Assembly: GCA_019914995.1 (NCBI GenBank)
Contig: CM034129.1
Location: 496,001-560,000 of the forward strand
DNA from: Acanthochlamys bracteata
Lineage: Eukaryota > Streptophyta > Magnoliopsida > Pandanales > Velloziaceae
Direction of reading: 5' to 3'
DNA length: 64,000 nt
In this document: piece by piece, positions 59,641 to 64,000 of the stretch
Layout: each line of letters begins with the position of its first letter
How positions within the stretch are numbered: position 1 is the stretch's first letter
Program-made: the position numbers and the translations under genes
The notes under the pieces: generated by a model
The model's database searches: none
The model's input: only the letters and a program-made list of their open reading frames with translations
Told to the model about the DNA's origin: nothing

Positions 59641-62600
59641 AGAAGTCAGTGCGTCACGTCTTGTAATTACTTTTTCTTTTTTTCTTTTTTTTTTCTTCAC
59701 CGAATTAATTAATTTTTTGACTTAAAAGCTCAAATTAACTTTCTCTCAACAAATTAAAAAGATAACCTTTTATTTTAAAACCCGAAAAGAATTCTTTAAT
59801 AAAAAACAAAAATATATGTGATAAATTTATATAAAACTTAAAATCTGAATCTCCTAATATATTATCTGATTTTTTAATATTTTTGACCGGTCCAAACTAT
59901 TAGAAGCGATGTTTATTTTTAAAGATATTTTCATTTATAACAAGGTATTAACATGTGCCATCTGAGAAACTAAATATTTATAACCTTTGAAAAATTGGAT
60001 CTTTAAATTTCTGAAAATTTTGAAAACTAAAATCTGACTTAGAGGAAATGGTGTCTCTTGTATTTCTATATATTAAGAAATTTTTTAAAAAGTTATTGTT
60101 GATAGTTTAGAGGTTAGGTTTGAAGGTGTCGATCGAACTTTAAGTAAAATTTTATAACTTATTTTGCTTCTTTAGTTAGGCAAGGTAGGTGAATGAAAAC
60201 TTTAATAATTAGTTTTTCCGAAATTATCTCACTCATATCTGGACTCAAAACTCTACTAACTTAATATTTAAGCTTTGTGGGTGAATTGAAATTTAAAATT
60301 TACTAAAACAAATAATTTATAATTTATTTTATAAAGGTAAAACAGAGCTTTTATTTTAGCATATCTCTATGTTAGAATGATTTATAACATTTCAGCTCTT
60401 TTTATTTAATTTTTTTATTTCATATTTTTTAATCAAATTTTCTATAAAATATAAAAAATTCTATATTATAATATTTATTTATTTTTTTAAACACAAAAAT
60501 TTTAAATTCTTAATAAAATAATTTTTGGTTTCAAAAAAATTATTATTATAAGCATCTAAATATCTTCTAAGCTTCTGCCTGCTGCTGCTTACGTTTCTTA
60601 CGGAATAATCTCAAATTTAAACAAAGTACGTTTTATGCATGTTTGTGATTGCTTATATAAATCTTTTTATAAAAAATAAATTATACATTATATTATTTAT
60701 TATATATAATATTCTTATTATTTTAAGCTAAAACATTAATTCATTTGTAAAAAAAATGTACTAAAAACTTTTTTATTAAAAATAACTTATTTAACCAATC
60801 CTAAAACGACCACTTTACCAACTTTATTGATATCTGTAAGTACAAGATTGAAAGTTTGAAACTTAAAATTCAATAATCAGTCAATCCTGTGAAAGCTTAG
60901 AAATATTTGATTAAAATCTAAACTTATAAAAGTTCTTAGATATTTAACCAAAAAAAACAAATCAAGTATTGGCCTAATAAAAAGAAATAATATTAAAAAC
61001 AATTATTGGTCTCCAACTAATTGAAAGACAAACAAAGAATGGATCTATACTACAACTAATGCTTAGCTAATATATGATTGTTTTTTTATTATTAGATTAT
61101 GTGGCTTTGAATGTTAGCAAAGTTATATAAATTATAAAGTACAATTTTTTGTTCTATAAATGTCTTCAATTGCTTTCTAAACCATGTTAAGATAGTTGGA
61201 ATTTCAAAAAACATAAAAGTTTCTGTAATTAAAAAATTATTATTATTTAAAGTTTGAAGGTTTTTATAATATTTGATACATAAATTTTATAAAGTTAAAA
61301 ATCGTCCAAGAAGAATGACGCAACATTTTAGTTCATAAGGGAATGTTTGACAAAATATTCTCAAAAAACAGTTTTTAAAATTTTTTTTTTATTTTTCATA
61401 TTTTATTAAATATTAAAAAAATTATTTAAAATTTTATAAAATATAAAAAAATTTACATAATCTTTTTATTACTTATTTTTATTATTTTTTGAGATAAAAA
61501 TATAAAAATTATTTTTAGAAAAGTAAAAATATTTTTTATTTTAAAATACTTTCAAATTACTTCCTAAAAAGACTTAATCAGTCTATGTGTCAAAAAACAA
61601 GACACTAAGAAGACATTTGATAATACTTATTATTTTAAAATTAATTTTTTAATATATATATATATTATTTTAGATACTTTTATATATATATATATCTGTT
61701 AAAAAAATGATCGTCGAGATTTTTAAATTTAATTTTTATAATTAGATATAAAAATTATGAGTTAAAAATAAATTAATAAAATTTTAACTCAATCGAAATA
61801 AAAATTAATCTCTATTAAAATTTTTAATCAAAATAATATAAAAATTTAATTTAATTAAAAATATATTTTTTATTTTTTTATCAAAAAATTTATGCAGTAG
61901 TTGCTGAGGGTAAGGAGATTGAAGAACAAATCGTATAAAAAAGTTGCGAACTTTTTTGGTCATGAAAAGAATGAAGGGGTCCTCCATTATCACATATATA
62001 CAAGCACTGAGTTCTAAGTGGGATCTCATGTTTTTTTTTTTTTAAAGAAACACTTGCATTATTTGCTACAGCTTAATTTTAGTCACCTGATTTAAGAAGA
62101 TTATCAACTCGTGTGCATTGATTGTTTGCGATTTCCAAAAGAATCCAAAGAAAAATACCTAGAAAACATAGATAAAAAAGAATATATAAATAAAAGAATA
62201 TACTCAAGAGTTATTTTTGTAGAATTCGACTAAGACTTTAAATTACTTATTATGTAAAAAAAAAAAATTTAATAAATTTTAAATATTTTATAAAATTGTT
62301 TAAATTGTTTTTAAAATTTCCTTGAATAAGACAAGAATGATTACATGAACATTTAAGAATTCTCAAAATAATTCTTTTTCTTAGAAAATTTATTTTGAGA
62401 CTTTTTGAAACATAAGTAAAAAGTAATAAAAAACATATTTATTAAAAATTACATAATTTATATTATTAAAATAAAAATAAATATTGAAGATAGTTTAATT
62501 AAAATAAAAAGTTGAAATAAATTTTGATATGAAATAAACTACTTCGTGAAATATGAACTATTATTATTATTAATTATTTTGTTTAAAGATAAAATAAGTA

Positions 62601-63615
62601 AAATTTATTTTTCGAAAAATTTTAAAATATGTTTTGTTTTAAAATTTTATTTTAAAAAATCACTCCTAAATATTCTCTAAGAACATTTTGATCAAGCAAA
62701 AAAATTTGAATGGTATCTCAAATTTATGATTTTAGAAGATATTTAATGGTTCCGCTTTATTAAAAGAAATTTTAGTCTCATAAGATTTAATAATTCTATT
62801 TATTTGCTTTACAAATTTAAGTTACAAATCAAACTTTAATATAGCATCAGGAGTTATAAATTCAGTCCACAATTTGTTAAAAGCATACATAATTGCTTTA
62901 TAAATATGTCAAATTTAGATTAGAAATGAAGATTTCGAACAATTAGATTACGATTTTACATTTCATTTCACTTTATTCTAAAACTTTTATTTTATTTTAA
63001 ATTTTTAATAAATTTTTTATAATATGATCTTATAATTACTTATTACTTATTATTTTCTTAAATAATTTTTAAAAATAAAAATATTTTATTAAAAAAATTA
63101 TTTCAAAAATACTTTCAAATTACTAGTCTTGACGAGAAAGAGACAGTGCGTCAAATAAAAGCGGGGGTAGTCAGTAGTGGCTCAGTGGGAGGTCGAAATC
63201 AGAAAAAGGGCATTGTGTTTTGCGTAAGCTGCCAGAACAAAAACAGTTCAGAGCGCTTCAGAAGAACTGGTGAATTCTTCAAATAATCCATGCATGAAAA
63301 AAGATCCTTATAATAATAACAACAGCAGCAGCTACCAGAGTTTTCCACCGAGACAGAGAAGATATATACTGCTATGAAATTAAAGCGTCGGCCATGGGTT
63401 GGTGAAGATTCTCAGTTATTTCTTTCAAGTTGCTTCTTTGATTCTAGCTTATTGTTAAACAAATTTTCTTTCAATAGTGCTGACAATGGTTTCTTTTGGA
63501 GGTAAAAAAAAAAAACTGTTTGTTCTCTTCTGAAATTTAATTTTCTTTCAATCAAACATCTGACAAAACAACTCTTCACTTTATCATCATAACATGAAAC
63601 GAGTCATAATTCATA
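59641..63615. other. AT-rich intergenic DNA
   Basis: No gene recognised over 4 kb. Contains MITE-like AT-rich blocks at about 60360-60580, 61335-61575 and 63000-63125, and (TA)n runs near 61650-61695. The part at 63130-63500 is less AT-rich and might be a leader region; an ATG at 63374 opens KRRPWVGEDSQLFLSSCF up to a donor-like GGAG/GTAAAA at 63501, too little to call a gene. Confidence 0.5.
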
Positions 63616-63748
63616 TTACATTGCAGGAGAATTAATAGCAGCAGCAGGTAGATGAAAAGAAAATTCATCAGTAGCAGGAGCTTTGATTTGGTCAACTTCA
63701 ATGTTCTTCATGTTCTCCATAAAAGGTAATGATAAAGAAAAAGATTTT
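63616..63748 (-). CDS. Possible terminal exon of a gene entering from the right edge
   Basis: On the minus strand a CTACTGCAG acceptor precedes an open stretch of 44 codons ending in TAA at 63616: ...KSFSLSLPFMENMKNIEVDQ and onward to NSPAM. The sequence has coding-like composition and may be the last exon of a gene whose other exons lie beyond 64000. The open frame extends upstream past the acceptor but looks intronic there. No family recognised. Confidence 0.3.
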
Positions 63749-64000
63749 CTGCAGTAGACAATCTTATTTTTGCTATTTGAATTGCAACCGTACGTAGAAA
63801 GCAAGCATGTGTATATTAATTGCATACTCTTCCAACAAATAGAAAAAGAGAAAGTTTGTCGAAATCTTGTCTTTTGGTAACATAACTCTTTTGCAACCAC
63901 TATAATTAAAACTCACGATTTTCATGCACCCTCAATTAATATTCATCATATAAAATGTGATGGATGAAATAAAGAGAAAGAGAAAGTGATTCATCATCGA

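Noticed and set aside
59281-59700. 139-codon minus open frame near the DUF1336 leader
   Set aside because: Ser/Phe/Pro-rich, starts in a Lys run from poly-T, and overlaps a likely untranslated first exon.
63374-63501. Possible plus-strand first exon (MKLKRRPWVGEDSQ)
   Set aside because: Only one short block with a weak donor, and no following exon in the window.

Overview
The window is nuclear DNA from a flowering plant, most likely a eudicot. Genes are split by GT-AG introns, intergenic DNA is very AT-rich and full of short MITE-like elements, and the recognisable proteins have their closest remembered relatives in Arabidopsis (CNGC2/DND1, FMO GS-OX-like, adenylosuccinate lyase, phytocyanin-like, DUF863, ClpF, a CW14/DUF1336 protein). 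I cannot name the species. Exon coordinates were worked out by hand from splice consensus, reading phase and remembered family sequences; no search was run.

Layout. 1-685 (-) is exon 1 of a CNGC2-type channel gene that leaves the window on the left. 686-7107 is AT-rich intergenic DNA. 7108-9431 (+) is an intact seven-exon flavin monooxygenase. 10.3-37.9 kb is a rearranged block built around adenylosuccinate lyase (ADSL). It holds a truncated ADSL copy on +, an ENODL-like phytocyanin gene on -, a three-exon fragment of an unrecognised gene, the single complete ten-exon ADSL on - (16321-19647), a 3355-bp solo-LTR-like element with a 5-bp target duplication, a second, broken CNGC2 copy (25063-27868), and a head-to-tail array of four ADSL 5' halves (28.2-37.9 kb). 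38-42 kb is MITE-rich intergenic DNA. 43.7-46.8 kb (+) is a DUF863 gene. 47.4-50.3 kb (-) is ClpF, the chloroplast Clp protease adaptor. 51.9-52.4 kb (-) is a single-exon two-helix membrane protein. 54.8-57.8 kb (-) is a DUF1336 protein with upstream untranslated exons near 59.3-59.6 kb. The last 4 kb is AT-rich, with a possible terminal exon of a gene running off the right edge.

The right half looks like ordinary single-copy gene space. The left and middle are a local duplication hotspot. All four tandem ADSL halves end at the same point in intron 5 and share a one-base deletion in exon 3, so a single truncated, already broken copy seems to have been amplified. The + strand ADSL copy and the complete ADSL gene form a large inverted repeat facing each other, with the phytocyanin gene and the gene fragment in the loop. 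The complete ADSL (purine synthesis, plastid) and the complete FMO appear functional. CNGC2 copy A keeps an intact exon 1, while copy B has three frame disruptions and has lost its N-terminus.
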